Below, in pieces: positions 51,599-61,382 of a DNA stretch of 64,000 nucleotides (position 1 is the stretch's first letter; every line of letters begins with the position of its first letter). The stretch lies in the NCBI GenBank assembly GCA_029260555.1, contig JAJDCZ010000022.1, positions 124,001-188,000 of the forward strand, written 5' to 3'. This DNA comes from Phycisphaerales bacterium. GTDB taxonomy: Bacteria > Planctomycetota > Phycisphaerae > Phycisphaerales > UBA1924. The notes beneath the pieces are model-generated. The model did no database searches. It was not told where the DNA came from and worked only from the letters and a program-made list of their open reading frames with translations. Position numbers and translations under genes: made by a program.

Positions 51599-54484
51599 TT
51601 ACATCCCAAGCTGTTTCAGACCCAGCGAGCGGGCATGGGCGATGGCTTCTTTGATTTTGGACAGATCGGTGCCTCCACCTTGTGCATCAGTTGGCTTTCC
51701 GCCACCTTTTCCGCCACAGATCTGCGCTACTTCACGCAGCCAGTTGCCCGCGTGGAGCCCTTGCCTGGTCATGGCTTCTGGAACCGATGCGACAATGGCA
51801 ACCCGCCCTGCGCTTGCATCAGGGCTCATCAGCATCACCGCTGCTTTGGGACAACTGCTTTGCAGCGTACTTAGTGCCGCCATCAAAGCAGCACGATCCG
51901 CCCCGGCATCAATGGTTGAAACCACGATGGTTTCAAGTGTGCTGCTTGCCGAATCGGCAATTTGCCGTGCTTGTTCAACAGCCTGTGCTGCGATTTGTTT
52001 ACCCGCAGCTTTTTGAGCAGCCTTGGCTTTATCACGAGCCTTACTAAGCATTGTGCGAAGCGTGTGCTTCTCCGTCAGAGGCATGGTCATCTGATCAAGC
52101 TCGGTTGCAATCGAACTGACCTGGCTGGACAATTCCTGAGCATCATCCAGCGTATCCAGTGATGCGATGTGGTCTTTCAGGTTTTTGGCGAACAATATCG
52201 CAGCTTGTGCGGGGATGCCTGTCAGCGCCTCAATGCGTCTGACACCCTTGGCGATGCCGGTTTCTGAGACAAGTGCAAAGGCGTTGATTTCCTGGGTGCT
52301 TTGCACATGCGTGCCGCCACAGAACTCGACGCTCAGCTCAAGCCAGGCCTGACTTTCCGGGTTGTCCAGCATCTCCTCCACCGGCTGACCGACAGAAACC
52401 ACCCGCACAGGGTCAGGGTAGCGCTCACCAAAGACTGCGCGAACCGTGCTGATTGACTGCGCGACATACAAGGGAGCAAGGTTTGTATAGACAGTAAGAT
52501 TTTGCGCTATCTGGTGTTTGACAACTTCTTCAACCTTTGCGATCTGCTCAGGGTCCAGAGGCTTGTTGTGTGAAAAATCAAAACGCAAACGATCCGGCGC
52601 GACCAGTGACCCCTTCTGATTGATATCCGCGCCGATTACCCGCCTGAGCGCAAAGTTGAGGATGTGTGTTGCGGTGTGATTGGATTGAATCGGTGTCCGC
52701 CTTGTGCGCTCGACATGAAGCTCAACATTGTCATCAACACGGATCTCGCCTCGCGAGACATGCCCGATATGAACAATGTGTCCGCCAAAGGCTTGAACAT
52801 CAGTTACACGAAACTCCCCACCGTCGTGTTTGTCGTTGGCGCTGGCGTGTGATTCACGGGTGACAATGATCGTGCCCCGGTCTGCGAGCTGCCCGCCAGC
52901 CTCAGCGTAAAAGCAGGTTCGATCCAGCACCAACCCGACTGTTGCATGCGCACCACCCACGGTGGCGGTCTGTTCGAAGGATTTGCCATCGAAAATCGCT
53001 TTGACTGTCGCGCCGATATTTTTTTGCTCATGCTTGAACGAGTCTGCTGTAGGCTTGATACCCAGCCGATTGAGTTTGTCTACAGCATGCGCATCAAGCT
53101 CGATGCTTTGTCCATCTTCGCTGGATTTTGAAGCAGCACGCGATCGTTGCTTTTGTTCATCCATCGAGCGTTCAAAGCCTGCAACATCAACCGTCATGCC
53201 CCTTTCCTCAGCCATCAGCACTGTCAGATCAAGCGGGAATCCAAAGGTATCGTAAAGCTGAAAGGCATCCGGGCCAGAGATGGTGCCTTGGCTTGCCTGC
53301 TGGGCAGCTTGATCAAAGATCGCCATGCCCTTGTCCAGCGTCCTGCCAAAGCTCTCTTCTTCATCAAGAATAATGCTGACGATTCGGTCAGAGTTCTTTG
53401 CAAGCTCACCAAACGCCTGATCCATCAATCCAACAACCGTTGGGACAAGTGCGCTCAAAAACCCCGTCTCTGCCCCGAGCATCTGTCTTCCATAACGCAC
53501 CGCCCGACGCAAAATCCGCCGAAGCACATACCCACGACCTTCATTGCTCGGCACCGCGCCATCTGCAATCGCAAAGCTCAGCGTGCGAATGTGATCCGCC
53601 ACCACCCGATACGCCATGTCGATCTTTTCAGTATCAGCCTCACCAATCAGCCCCTGATACGCCCGGGCTCCCGTCACAGATTCAATCGCACCAAAGATCG
53701 GCATAAACAAATCCGTGTCATAATTCGAAGGCTTGTCCTGCAAGATCGACACCAGCCTTTCAAGCCCCATGCCAGTATCAACATGCTTGGCTGGCAATGG
53801 CTCGAGCTGTGTCTTTGTCTTGCGATTGAACTGGATGAAGACAAGGTTCCATACTTCAAGAACATCAGGGTCGTCCTTGTTCACCAAGGCTGCAGCATCG
53901 CGATTACCAACGCGATCATAATGCAGCTCAGAGCAAGGTCCGCATGGTCCCGTGTCACCCATCTCCCAGAAGTTGTCATTGTAGCTTCCTGGCAGAACAT
54001 GATTCTCAGGCAGATGCCTGTGCCACAAGTCTCGCGATTCATGATCAGGTTCAAGACCCTGCTTGGCATCGCCCTGGAAATAAGTCGCATAAAACCGATT
54101 CGCATCAAGCCCGCATACTTTGGTGAGAAACTCGAATGCCCAGAAAATCGCATCTTCCTTGAAATAGTCGCCGATGGACCAGTTGCCCAGCATTTCAAAG
54201 AAAGTATGGTGGTAAGTATCCTTGCCCACATCATCCAGATCGTTGTGCTTGCCCCCGGCGCGAATGCACTTCTGGCTGTTGACTGCTCGTTTGAGATCTT
54301 CCAGATATGACCCCGGCTCGACCTGCCCCAGAAACGCAGGTTTAAACTGGTTCATCCCCGCATTGGCAAACAACAGCGTGGGGTCGTCGTGGGGGACCAC
54401 TGGCGACGATGGAACCAGAGCGTGCTCACGCTTTTCAAAGTATTCAATAAACGCCGATCTGACCTGGCTTGCTGTTTGGTTCAT
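51599..54484 (-). CDS. alaS: Alanyl-tRNA synthetase
   Basis: 961 residues from the ATG at 54484 (frame open to 54520). Class II catalytic core (ALVPSSPVVPHDDPTLLFANAGMNQFKPAFLG; GDTGPCGPCSELHYD), editing domain with HxxxH in SNHTATHILNFALR and Cys-His in EFCGGTHVQS, and C-terminal DHHA1 domain ending GGKPTDAQGGGTDLSKI. About 85 residues longer than E. coli AlaRS, mainly in the central part. Charges tRNA-Ala and removes mischarged Ser/Gly. Confidence 0.97.
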   Translation of the reverse strand: MNQTASQVRSAFIEYFEKREHALVPSSPVVPHDDPTLLFANAGMNQFKPAFLGQVEPGSYLEDLKRAVNSQKCIRAGGKHNDLDDVGKDTYHHTFFEMLGNWSIGDYFKEDAIFWAFEFLTKVCGLDANRFYATYFQGDAKQGLEPDHESRDLWHRHLPENHVLPGSYNDNFWEMGDTGPCGPCSELHYDRVGNRDAAALVNKDDPDVLEVWNLVFIQFNRKTKTQLEPLPAKHVDTGMGLERLVSILQDKPSNYDTDLFMPIFGAIESVTGARAYQGLIGEADTEKIDMAYRVVADHIRTLSFAIADGAVPSNEGRGYVLRRILRRAVRYGRQMLGAETGFLSALVPTVVGLMDQAFGELAKNSDRIVSIILDEEESFGRTLDKGMAIFDQAAQQASQGTISGPDAFQLYDTFGFPLDLTVLMAEERGMTVDVAGFERSMDEQKQRSRAASKSSEDGQSIELDAHAVDKLNRLGIKPTADSFKHEQKNIGATVKAIFDGKSFEQTATVGGAHATVGLVLDRTCFYAEAGGQLADRGTIIVTRESHASANDKHDGGEFRVTDVQAFGGHIVHIGHVSRGEIRVDDNVELHVERTRRTPIQSNHTATHILNFALRRVIGADINQKGSLVAPDRLRFDFSHNKPLDPEQIAKVEEVVKHQIAQNLTVYTNLAPLYVAQSISTVRAVFGERYPDPVRVVSVGQPVEEMLDNPESQAWLELSVEFCGGTHVQSTQEINAFALVSETGIAKGVRRIEALTGIPAQAAILFAKNLKDHIASLDTLDDAQELSSQVSSIATELDQMTMPLTEKHTLRTMLSKARDKAKAAQKAAGKQIAAQAVEQARQIADSASSTLETIVVSTIDAGADRAALMAALSTLQSSCPKAAVMLMSPDASAGRVAIVASVPEAMTRQGLHAGNWLREVAQICGGKGGGKPTDAQGGGTDLSKIKEAIAHARSLGLKQLGM

Positions 54485-54667
54485 GGACGGGCCTTGGAAA
54501 AAACATCGATTCTCAGACAATCACCCCAAACTGACAGTGCATGCAGGGGGTGCAGATTGTATCCTGATCGGGTCGGAGAGCGCGTATGATTCAAGCTCTG
54601 GAGTGATAACTTGCTTATTGCAGCTGTGGGAAACTCCGGTCAGGCGTCGATCGTGCCGATAAGTAGT

Positions 54668-54673
54668 ATAATT
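54668..54673 (+). promoter_or_regulatory. Candidate -10 box of sthA
   Basis: Perfect TATAAT, 33 bases before the ATG at 54707. No good -35 at the usual distance. Confidence 0.5.
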
Positions 54674-54706
54674 TACCGAACTTGCCAACATGGAAATAGC
54701 TGACTG

Positions 54707-56125
54707 ATGGAACGATATGATCTTTGCGTAATCGGGAGCGGCCCCGCGGGTCAGCGTGCTGCGATTCAAGCTGCCAAGCTGGACAAATCCGTCTGTGTGG
54801 TCGAAAGGCGTGAACACTTGGGGGGCGTGGCGATTAACACTGGCACCATCCCTTCCAAAGCTCTCCGCGAGGCAATCCTCAATCTGGCTGGCCGTGCAAG
54901 CGCTACCCCTCGTGCAACAGACTTTCAGGCTGCTCGCAACGAAACCCTCACCGGGCTGATGAAATCCTGCCATCGTGTCATTAACGCAGAAATTGACCTG
55001 GTCGCTGACCACTTCTGCTCCAACGGCATCGAAGTCGCCCACGGCACAGCCTCATTCATCGACGATCACACAGTGTGCGTTGTTCAATCCAAAGGCAATG
55101 AACGCAAAATCCTGGCTGACCATTTCCTTATCGCGACAGGAACCACCCCCGCAAGACCTCACAAGTTGCCCTTTGATGGCGTAAATGTAATCAGCTCCGA
55201 CGAACTATTGCACATGCCTTATCTCCCACGCACCATGATCATCGTTGGTGGTGGCGTGATTGGTACCGAATACGCATCCATGCTCTCAGCACTGGGCGTT
55301 CGCGTCACTCTCATCGAAGGCAGAAGCCGAATCCTCGATTTTGTTGATGCTGAGGTTACTGAAGCCTTGCAGTATCATCTTCGCCAAAACGGGCTCTCAC
55401 TCAGGCTTGGCGAAAAAGTCACACGCATCGAAGTCATCGACCCGCCAGCTGGAGCACGCTCTGGCAACAATAAAATGGCCCAGGCAACCCTTGAAAGTGG
55501 CAAAACCCTGCGGGCTGATTGCCTCCTGTTTTGTATCGGGCGACAGGGCGCTACCACAGAACTGGGGCTCTCAGCTGCTGGTCTGGAAGCAGACAACCGG
55601 GGGCGACTAAAAGTCAACGAGCACTATCAGACTGATGTAGAGCACATTTATGCTGCGGGCGATGTCATCGGCTTTCCAGCCCTTGCTTCAACCTCCATGG
55701 AGCAGGGCAGAATGTGTGCATGCCACATGTTCGGCCTTCCCTGCCAGACCGTTCCAGAACTGCTTCCCTACGGCATCTATGCCATTCCCGAACTCTCCAT
55801 GGTCGGATGGACCGAAGAAAGACTCACCAATGAAGGCGTGCCTTACGAAACTGGCTATGCACAGTACAAGGAAATCGCACGCGGCCAACTCCTGGGTGAT
55901 GATATCGGAATGCTCAAAATGCTCATCCACCAGGACACCAGGCACATCCTCGGCGTCCACATCATCGGCACCGGCGCTACCGAACTCATCCACATCGGCC
56001 AGACCGCCATTGCTTTCAAAGCAACCGTCGATTATTTTGTCAATGCTGTTTTTAACTATCCAACTCTCGCTGAGTGCTACAAAGTCGCTGCCATGAACGG
56101 CCTGAACAAAATCCAGGGCGTGTAG
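54707..56125 (+). CDS. sthA: Soluble (Si-specific) pyridine nucleotide transhydrogenase
   Basis: 472 residues, normal length. FAD site VIGSGPAGQRAAIQAAKL, NAD site IIVGGGVIGTEYASML, AAGDVIGFPALAS and the C-terminal interface HIIGTGATELIHIGQ. Where disulfide reductases have CxxxxC, this has GGVAINTGTIPSKALRE without either Cys, which is diagnostic of SthA against lipoamide dehydrogenase or mercuric reductase. Balances NADPH and NADH. Confidence 0.95.
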   Translation: MERYDLCVIGSGPAGQRAAIQAAKLDKSVCVVERREHLGGVAINTGTIPSKALREAILNLAGRASATPRATDFQAARNETLTGLMKSCHRVINAEIDLVADHFCSNGIEVAHGTASFIDDHTVCVVQSKGNERKILADHFLIATGTTPARPHKLPFDGVNVISSDELLHMPYLPRTMIIVGGGVIGTEYASMLSALGVRVTLIEGRSRILDFVDAEVTEALQYHLRQNGLSLRLGEKVTRIEVIDPPAGARSGNNKMAQATLESGKTLRADCLLFCIGRQGATTELGLSAAGLEADNRGRLKVNEHYQTDVEHIYAAGDVIGFPALASTSMEQGRMCACHMFGLPCQTVPELLPYGIYAIPELSMVGWTEERLTNEGVPYETGYAQYKEIARGQLLGDDIGMLKMLIHQDTRHILGVHIIGTGATELIHIGQTAIAFKATVDYFVNAVFNYPTLAECYKVAAMNGLNKIQGV

Positions 56126-56184
56126 AACCTACTGAACTGCCCCGCAAACCTCTGCTCTGTCACTGCCAAAAGCTCCCCGCGTGC

Positions 56185-56190
56185 TATCCT
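56185..56190 (+). promoter_or_regulatory. Candidate -10 box of a leaderless mRNA (holB)
   Basis: TATCCT ends seven bases before the GTG at 56198; no Shine-Dalgarno. Confidence 0.35.
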
Positions 56191-56197
56191 ATCAGGC

Positions 56198-57349
56198 GTG
56201 GCTCAGAAACCATCACAACTGGAAACCGACCTCAACGAGCTCAACCAAGGTGCTCCCAAACCCCTCGCCCATATCGTCGGGCAGGATGGACCCCTCCACA
56301 CACTCTGTGAAGCTGTCCGATGCGATCGTGTGCATCACGCCTGGATCTTCCATGGCCCCAAAGGCGTAGGAAAGTTCACTACTGCCCTCTCATTTGCAGC
56401 ACTGCTGCTCAATCCCACCACAACATGCACAGCCGACAACCTGCTGGCTGCAGACCCTGATGATCACACCTCTAAACTGCTCAATGCAGGAACCCATCCT
56501 GACCTGCACATCATCTGCAAGGAACTAGCTCGTTTTAGCGATGACCGCCAAATACGCGAAGCCAAACAGATGTCCATCCCAAAGAAAGTTATTGAACAGT
56601 ACCTCTTGGTTCCCGCCTCGCTGGCCCCCAGCATGAACACCGGCTCACGCGCATCCAAGGTTTTCATCATTGACGAGGCGGACCTGCTGGATCGCTCACA
56701 GACCAATGCCCCTGTTCAAAACGCGATGCTCAAGACACTCGAAGAGCCTTCGCCAGGAACCGTCATGATCCTCGTCACCGATCGTGAGCAGAAACTGTTA
56801 CCCACCGTGCGCAGCCGGTGCCAGCGCATCGCCTTCAGCTCGCTGAGTGACCAGAGCATGCAACTCTGGCTGCGTTCATCTGGCCTTGAGGTTTCACCGG
56901 GCGATGTTGACTGGCTGCTGAGGTTTGTTGCTGGAAGCCCAGGCGAGTTTGTCCAGGCGGTCCAAACAGGTCTGATTGCCTGGCAGCGCACCATGGAACC
57001 CATGCTTCGCGCCATGGATCAGGGCAACGCACCGATGGATCTCGGCTCAACTATGGCGACATTGATCGATCAATGGGCTGCTGATTATGTCGCAAAGCAT
57101 CGCTACGCCAGTAAAGACGCTGCCAACAAGCACGCTGCAGGCTTGATGCTCAACTATCTCTCCAGCACGATCAGGCACCAACTCAAACACGATGCAATCC
57201 AGGGCGATATTTCTGCGATGCATCGCCGCACTGGCATGATCGATCGCATTCATGAAGCGGAACTACGCCTTGGCTCAAATGTTCAGATTGGACTCGTCAT
57301 GGAGGCACTGGCAGCCAGTCTGTCTTGCCCAGTTGAAATCCAGGCCTGA
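56198..57349 (+). CDS. holB: DNA polymerase III delta' subunit
   Basis: 383 residues, GTG start. AAA+ clamp-loader fold: HIVGQDGPLHTL, Walker A HGPKGVGKFTTAL, Walker B KVFIIDEADLL, then MLKTLEEPSPGTVMILVT and SRCQRIAF. Part of the complex loading the sliding clamp. The zinc-binding Cys set of DnaX/delta' is missing, as is common in delta'. Confidence 0.93.
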   Translation: MAQKPSQLETDLNELNQGAPKPLAHIVGQDGPLHTLCEAVRCDRVHHAWIFHGPKGVGKFTTALSFAALLLNPTTTCTADNLLAADPDDHTSKLLNAGTHPDLHIICKELARFSDDRQIREAKQMSIPKKVIEQYLLVPASLAPSMNTGSRASKVFIIDEADLLDRSQTNAPVQNAMLKTLEEPSPGTVMILVTDREQKLLPTVRSRCQRIAFSSLSDQSMQLWLRSSGLEVSPGDVDWLLRFVAGSPGEFVQAVQTGLIAWQRTMEPMLRAMDQGNAPMDLGSTMATLIDQWAADYVAKHRYASKDAANKHAAGLMLNYLSSTIRHQLKHDAIQGDISAMHRRTGMIDRIHEAELRLGSNVQIGLVMEALAASLSCPVEIQA

Positions 57350-57422
57350 CCTACAGCGTACTCGGCTTCTAATCCGGCACCCTGCAAGTCGCTATGTGTT
57401 GATTTGCCAGCCAGAAATCGGA

Positions 57423-57902
57423 TCATGCTTCAATTTGCACCGAGTTGATCGCGGTGCCCTCACCAGTCGAGCTGAAATTTCTAGCCTGCACCACAGGATC
57501 TTCCCCCTCAGCCCGCCCCTTGGCTATATTCTCCATGAGAAGCACCCAAGTCTCTCGTTCGTATTCCAGAAGCTCGATCACCTGATTGGCCTTTTTAGCG
57601 TTTCGACTGAAGCTTGCTTCGACCAACTCCTGAAACATGAATGTATATAAACTTCGTACACGCTCAGCCAGCTCAGGGTCAAACTCAGGCTTGATGGTGT
57701 TGATGAGTTCAAGCAGGATGTTTCGGCACTGGCTCAGCCCGTTGTAGCTGGCCTCGTAGTCCTTTTCCTGCAGGCCTTGGGTACCTTGCTTTGCGAACTT
57801 GATCGCACCATCCAGCAGCATCAACCGAAGTTCTTCGGGGTTTGCTGTTAAAACCTTGGTTCGCAGGTACGCATTCGCTGGAGCTGTGTTTGGTGTACTC
57901 AT
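57423..57902 (-). CDS. fliS: Flagellar secretion chaperone FliS
   Basis: 159 residues. Family core: AYLRTKVLTANPEELRLMLLDGAIKFAKQG, then NGLSQCRNILLELINTI, LAERVRSLYTFMFQELVEASFSRNAKKANQVIELLEYERETW. Binds the flagellin C-terminus and holds it for export. About 30 residues longer than usual at the C-terminus. Downstream of fliD by 46 bases. Confidence 0.95.
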   Translation of the reverse strand: MSTPNTAPANAYLRTKVLTANPEELRLMLLDGAIKFAKQGTQGLQEKDYEASYNGLSQCRNILLELINTIKPEFDPELAERVRSLYTFMFQELVEASFSRNAKKANQVIELLEYERETWVLLMENIAKGRAEGEDPVVQARNFSSTGEGTAINSVQIEA

Positions 57903-57948
57903 GACGAAGTGTTATCGACCCCTTTTCCCTGTCACTTGACCACATTCG

Positions 57949-60834
57949 TCAACCAAGTTGGGCAATCTGCCCCAAAGATGATTGCTGTGTCGAAAGCTGA
58001 CCAATGATCTGCTCCATCTGAAGAAACTGCCTTTCCAGAACAGTACGCCGAGATGCGAGCCTTTCATCAAACTGCTTGATTCGATCCTCCTGATTGGTGA
58101 TCTGAATATCAATGGTATTTTTACGATTTGTCAGGATGCCATCAATCGAATCTGTATACCTGATCCCAAGCTGTTCAATCAGCCCCGCCACACCGATCGA
58201 ACTGAAGGTATCTGGTCCGTCAGTGTTACTGACAAAAATACCCGGCAAAATCTCTATGTCAGTCTTGGGTTCAAGCTCATATTCTTCAAACAGCTGGCGA
58301 ACGCCGTTGAAATCTTCCTCTAGTGCCTGGCGAAGCCTCGTCTTATTCAGAGTTAGCACACCTTCGTCACCAACCGTTACGCCCACATCTGCCAAGCGTG
58401 AAAACGAGCCCGTCAACCCCTCAGCCTCGCCGAAAACAACATTGTAAAGAGTATCGCGCAACCCCAGCGCAGTGGAATCACCCAGGAGTGCTCCACGCTC
58501 TTCTGTATCCTCGATAAACCTTGTCTGAAAGTCGATTCGAGTAATCACTTCATTAAACGCTGACAAAAACGCCTCGACAGAGGCTTCGATACTGTCGTTG
58601 TCCGTAGAAACGGATACCGTGACGACTTCAGTGCTCGGCGAGTTAAGGTCAATGGTGACTCCCGTGAGGAAGTTGTCCAGCGTGTTGGAACTGCTTGTGA
58701 CCTGCACATCGTCAGCCGGATTACCCGAGCCAAAGAACACAACTGCGTCATTACCATCTGAAATTGTCGTTAAACTCAGATCAAATGAACCTGTGTCAAT
58801 AATAAAACGCCCATCTACTCCGGCGCTGGTTGAGGTCAGGTTCAAGCGGAACGGGCTTGATCCTGCCCCAGCGTTGATCACAGAGGCTGCCACTCCAACA
58901 TCCGCAGAGTTGATCTTGGATATAACATCCTGAAGCGTATCTGTGGGGTCAAATGTTACGGATTTTTCATATGAACCGTCAATGAAGTTGCTGGGGTCAG
59001 TTCCTGTCGCTTCACCTAGAATATTAAGATTCTTGGCTACAGAGCCAGATGCATCTTCAATCTTGATCTTCACCGACCCCGCCGGATTGCCATCGCTCAG
59101 ATCCTCTTCGATTGTGATGCCATCACCCGTGTCATTAATCCGCGCATTAACACGAAGGTTACGCGAGTTGATCTCATCAATGATGTCATCAATAGTCTTG
59201 GAGTCCGAAGCAATATCGACCACCGCGACATTACCAAGCGAGTCAGTAATCCGAAATGTGCCCGTGCCAATACCCCGCCCGTCATTCAGCGTGCTGAGCA
59301 GCGTGGCCGGTGTGACATACGAGTGCTGCAGGTTTGTGCCCACCACCGAATCCGCAGCCACACCCCCAGCCACCGTCGCAATGCCCAGTGAAGTCGCCGA
59401 ATCATTGCCACTCGTTCCCGTCACGATCAGATTGCCCGCTGTCGACCCGCTGGTATCCTGAATCAACAGACCCGTGCCCTTGTCATTCAGGCTTGCTGAG
59501 ATCTTGCCTCCATTGCCAGCATCATTATTAATAATATTAATGACATCCTGTAGCGACTTTGAACTTGAAGCATCAACGGTAAAAGAGGTAATCCCGTCAC
59601 GAGAAGTCAAAGTTACCAGCCCGTCACCTGCAAGGCCGTTTCCACCATTGATATTGCGAATCAATGTAGAGTTCAGCCCCGCCAGGACCTGGTCGCCACT
59701 CAGACTCCCCGTGGAAGTGCCGAGGATGCCGAGGTCTTTTGCCGAAGTTCCGCTACCCGACTCGGTAATCGCCAGAGCGTGCGTCCCGGTTGAGTCAACC
59801 AGGTCTATCCCGGTGCCATTGGCATTAATCTGAGCTGTAATATCCCCAGCACCAACTATGCCTGCAAGGTCAGCCGCTGTCAATGCGTCATTGATACGCG
59901 TCAGAACATCACCCACCGTTGCAGCACCAGACTCAAGTGTCTCCAGAGTACCAGTAGTAAGAGAGAGAACATCTGAGATATTAATAGTCACAGGTGTTTG
60001 GCCATCAATGGCGATCTGGAAGTTAAAGCTGGATTCACCTGCTGAAGGCTCAATAAAAACACCATTGCCATCATTGAGAGATGCAAGTGATGTGTTTGCA
60101 GTAAGGAAGTAGACACTGGACCCTGTGACGCTGGAAGAAAATGTAGCTTGCTCTATGCCCAGACTTGTTGCGGTTTGATCCCCCGTGACATCTGCAATGG
60201 TAATCTGGTCACCGCTATTTTGTGTGATGACAAGCTTTCCGCCTGAAATACTTGCAGTAACATCGACACCTATTGTATTATTAATCTTGTCGAGCACATC
60301 ATTGACCGTCACCACGCGGGACAGGTCAATGGTGGCGGTGTTGCCTGAAGTCTGCTCAGTAATAAGAATCGATCCCCGGTCGACTCCTGAACCGCCGTTG
60401 AGATCTGCAAGTGCGATATCCCGATCAAGCCTGGCATCGGCACTTTCAAAGGTAAATGCACCAGCATTGAGTCCGGTTGTGTCCAGATCTGCAAAGCCTC
60501 GTGAAAGAAACTGCTGACTGTTCACGAGTCGATCGACAAGGAATGTATACGAGCCATTGACTGCTGATGCGCCCGCTGTCACTGAAAGGATGCTGTCGTT
60601 GCTCACATCCGCTCTTCGAGAGTCAAAGGTTTTATTGGTGCGGAACGATGCTGCAGCTGTCTTGAGAGCTCCAAGCCGGGTGTTGATGTCCAGATAGGCT
60701 GACTGCTGTGTCTGAAGTTGAATCAGCCGTTGTTGAGCCAGAAACTTGGGCCGTGCCTCGATTTGAAGCAGTTGATCAATGAGAGCCCGGGAATCGATGC
60801 CGCTGAAGAGTCCAACGCTTGATGTAATCCCCAT
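57949..60834 (-). CDS. fliD: Flagellar cap protein FliD, enlarged
   Basis: 961 residues; typical FliD has 450-700. N-terminal FliD domain (GLFSGIDSRALIDQLLQIEARP, LQTQQSAYLDINTRLGALKTAA) and C-terminal FliD domain (about 680-955, ending ERQFLQMEQIIGQLSTQQSSLGQIAQLG) are normal. The middle is expanded by at least four flagellin-IN-like modules of about 100 residues with the pattern LNxGxGVxxGxxxI...ATIDLS...TVNDVLDKIN. GGAAGG and AAGG precede the ATG. Caps the filament and helps flagellin fold. Confidence 0.96.
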   Translation of the reverse strand: MGITSSVGLFSGIDSRALIDQLLQIEARPKFLAQQRLIQLQTQQSAYLDINTRLGALKTAAASFRTNKTFDSRRADVSNDSILSVTAGASAVNGSYTFLVDRLVNSQQFLSRGFADLDTTGLNAGAFTFESADARLDRDIALADLNGGSGVDRGSILITEQTSGNTATIDLSRVVTVNDVLDKINNTIGVDVTASISGGKLVITQNSGDQITIADVTGDQTATSLGIEQATFSSSVTGSSVYFLTANTSLASLNDGNGVFIEPSAGESSFNFQIAIDGQTPVTINISDVLSLTTGTLETLESGAATVGDVLTRINDALTAADLAGIVGAGDITAQINANGTGIDLVDSTGTHALAITESGSGTSAKDLGILGTSTGSLSGDQVLAGLNSTLIRNINGGNGLAGDGLVTLTSRDGITSFTVDASSSKSLQDVINIINNDAGNGGKISASLNDKGTGLLIQDTSGSTAGNLIVTGTSGNDSATSLGIATVAGGVAADSVVGTNLQHSYVTPATLLSTLNDGRGIGTGTFRITDSLGNVAVVDIASDSKTIDDIIDEINSRNLRVNARINDTGDGITIEEDLSDGNPAGSVKIKIEDASGSVAKNLNILGEATGTDPSNFIDGSYEKSVTFDPTDTLQDVISKINSADVGVAASVINAGAGSSPFRLNLTSTSAGVDGRFIIDTGSFDLSLTTISDGNDAVVFFGSGNPADDVQVTSSSNTLDNFLTGVTIDLNSPSTEVVTVSVSTDNDSIEASVEAFLSAFNEVITRIDFQTRFIEDTEERGALLGDSTALGLRDTLYNVVFGEAEGLTGSFSRLADVGVTVGDEGVLTLNKTRLRQALEEDFNGVRQLFEEYELEPKTDIEILPGIFVSNTDGPDTFSSIGVAGLIEQLGIRYTDSIDGILTNRKNTIDIQITNQEDRIKQFDERLASRRTVLERQFLQMEQIIGQLSTQQSSLGQIAQLG

Positions 60835-60870
60835 CCTTGGGTCCTTCCAGATTCCAGATCGTGCTGACAG

Positions 60871-61113
60871 CTACCCTGCTCTTCTCGCTGCTTGCCCCAT
60901 ATTGGCAAAGCTCGAAACTCCTGCATGTGCCCAAGGCGAAAGCCCCACCCGCCTGCTGGGACGATCAAGTCCCTGCTGACGAAGCACAATCAGATCCAAA
61001 GCCCATGACGACAGCACACGCTGATAGCTCCTTTGAGCCTGGATCAGCTGTTCGTGCGCATCACGAGACCTTGCACAAGTTAGAAGTCGCGCCGTTTCCA
61101 AGATACCTTCCAA
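60871..61113 (-). CDS. Possible small flagellar-operon protein
   Basis: 80 codons, TTG start, product begins LEGILETARLLTCARSRDAHEQ; helical, rich in Gln, Arg and Leu (LIQAQRSYQRVLSSWALDL). It sits directly before fliD on the same strand and behind a sigma28-like -10 box. No family recognised and the start is uncertain: an ATG 34 bases upstream opens another frame of 28 codons. Confidence 0.35.
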   Translation of the reverse strand: MEGILETARLLTCARSRDAHEQLIQAQRSYQRVLSSWALDLIVLRQQGLDRPSRRVGLSPWAHAGVSSFANMGQAARRAG

Positions 61114-61156
61114 TTCGGTCCAATGACCCCTCTACCGCAAATTCCATGCCGATGAC

Positions 61157-61164
61157 TTATCGGC
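61157..61164 (-). promoter_or_regulatory. Sigma28-like -10 box upstream of fliD
   Basis: GCCGATAA on the minus strand equals the -10 consensus of enterobacterial FliA (sigma28) promoters. No TAAA -35 box is found 14-16 bases upstream. It points at the fliD-fliS genes, the class of late flagellar genes sigma28 normally controls. Confidence 0.45.
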
Positions 61165-61382
61165 CTTTCATGCCCACTTCCCAACCCTCTGCATCGGCAT
61201 TTGTCAGCCTAATCTTTGCCCCAGCCCATCATCTCGCGTGACTCAATAACCACTCAAACAGGGGTGCCAGGACCTTGGCACGCCATATCTCAACATATCT
61301 CATCCAGATTGCGTACAATCATCCACGGAACCCGCCAAATACATCGACCTGCCTACCCCCCAGACCGATCAATATCTCTGCC

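Larger units (their letters stand above)
60835..61382. other. 548-base gap between fliD and the 61383 gene
   Basis: Holds a possible small minus-strand gene (60871-61113), a sigma28-like -10 box (61157-61164) and, on the + strand, an uncertain 134-codon frame starting TTG at 60837 whose hydrophobic start might mimic a signal peptide. I prefer the minus-strand reading because of the promoter-like box and the flagellar neighbours. Confidence 0.4.

Noticed and set aside
53147-54310. 387-codon + strand frame
   Set aside because: Antisense to alaS, whose motifs are complete in this stretch.
60837-61241. 134-codon + strand frame with a hydrophobic start
   Set aside because: TTG start inside the fliD leader region, no ribosome site, and overlap with the sigma28-like box and a minus-strand frame next to fliD; kept only as an alternative.
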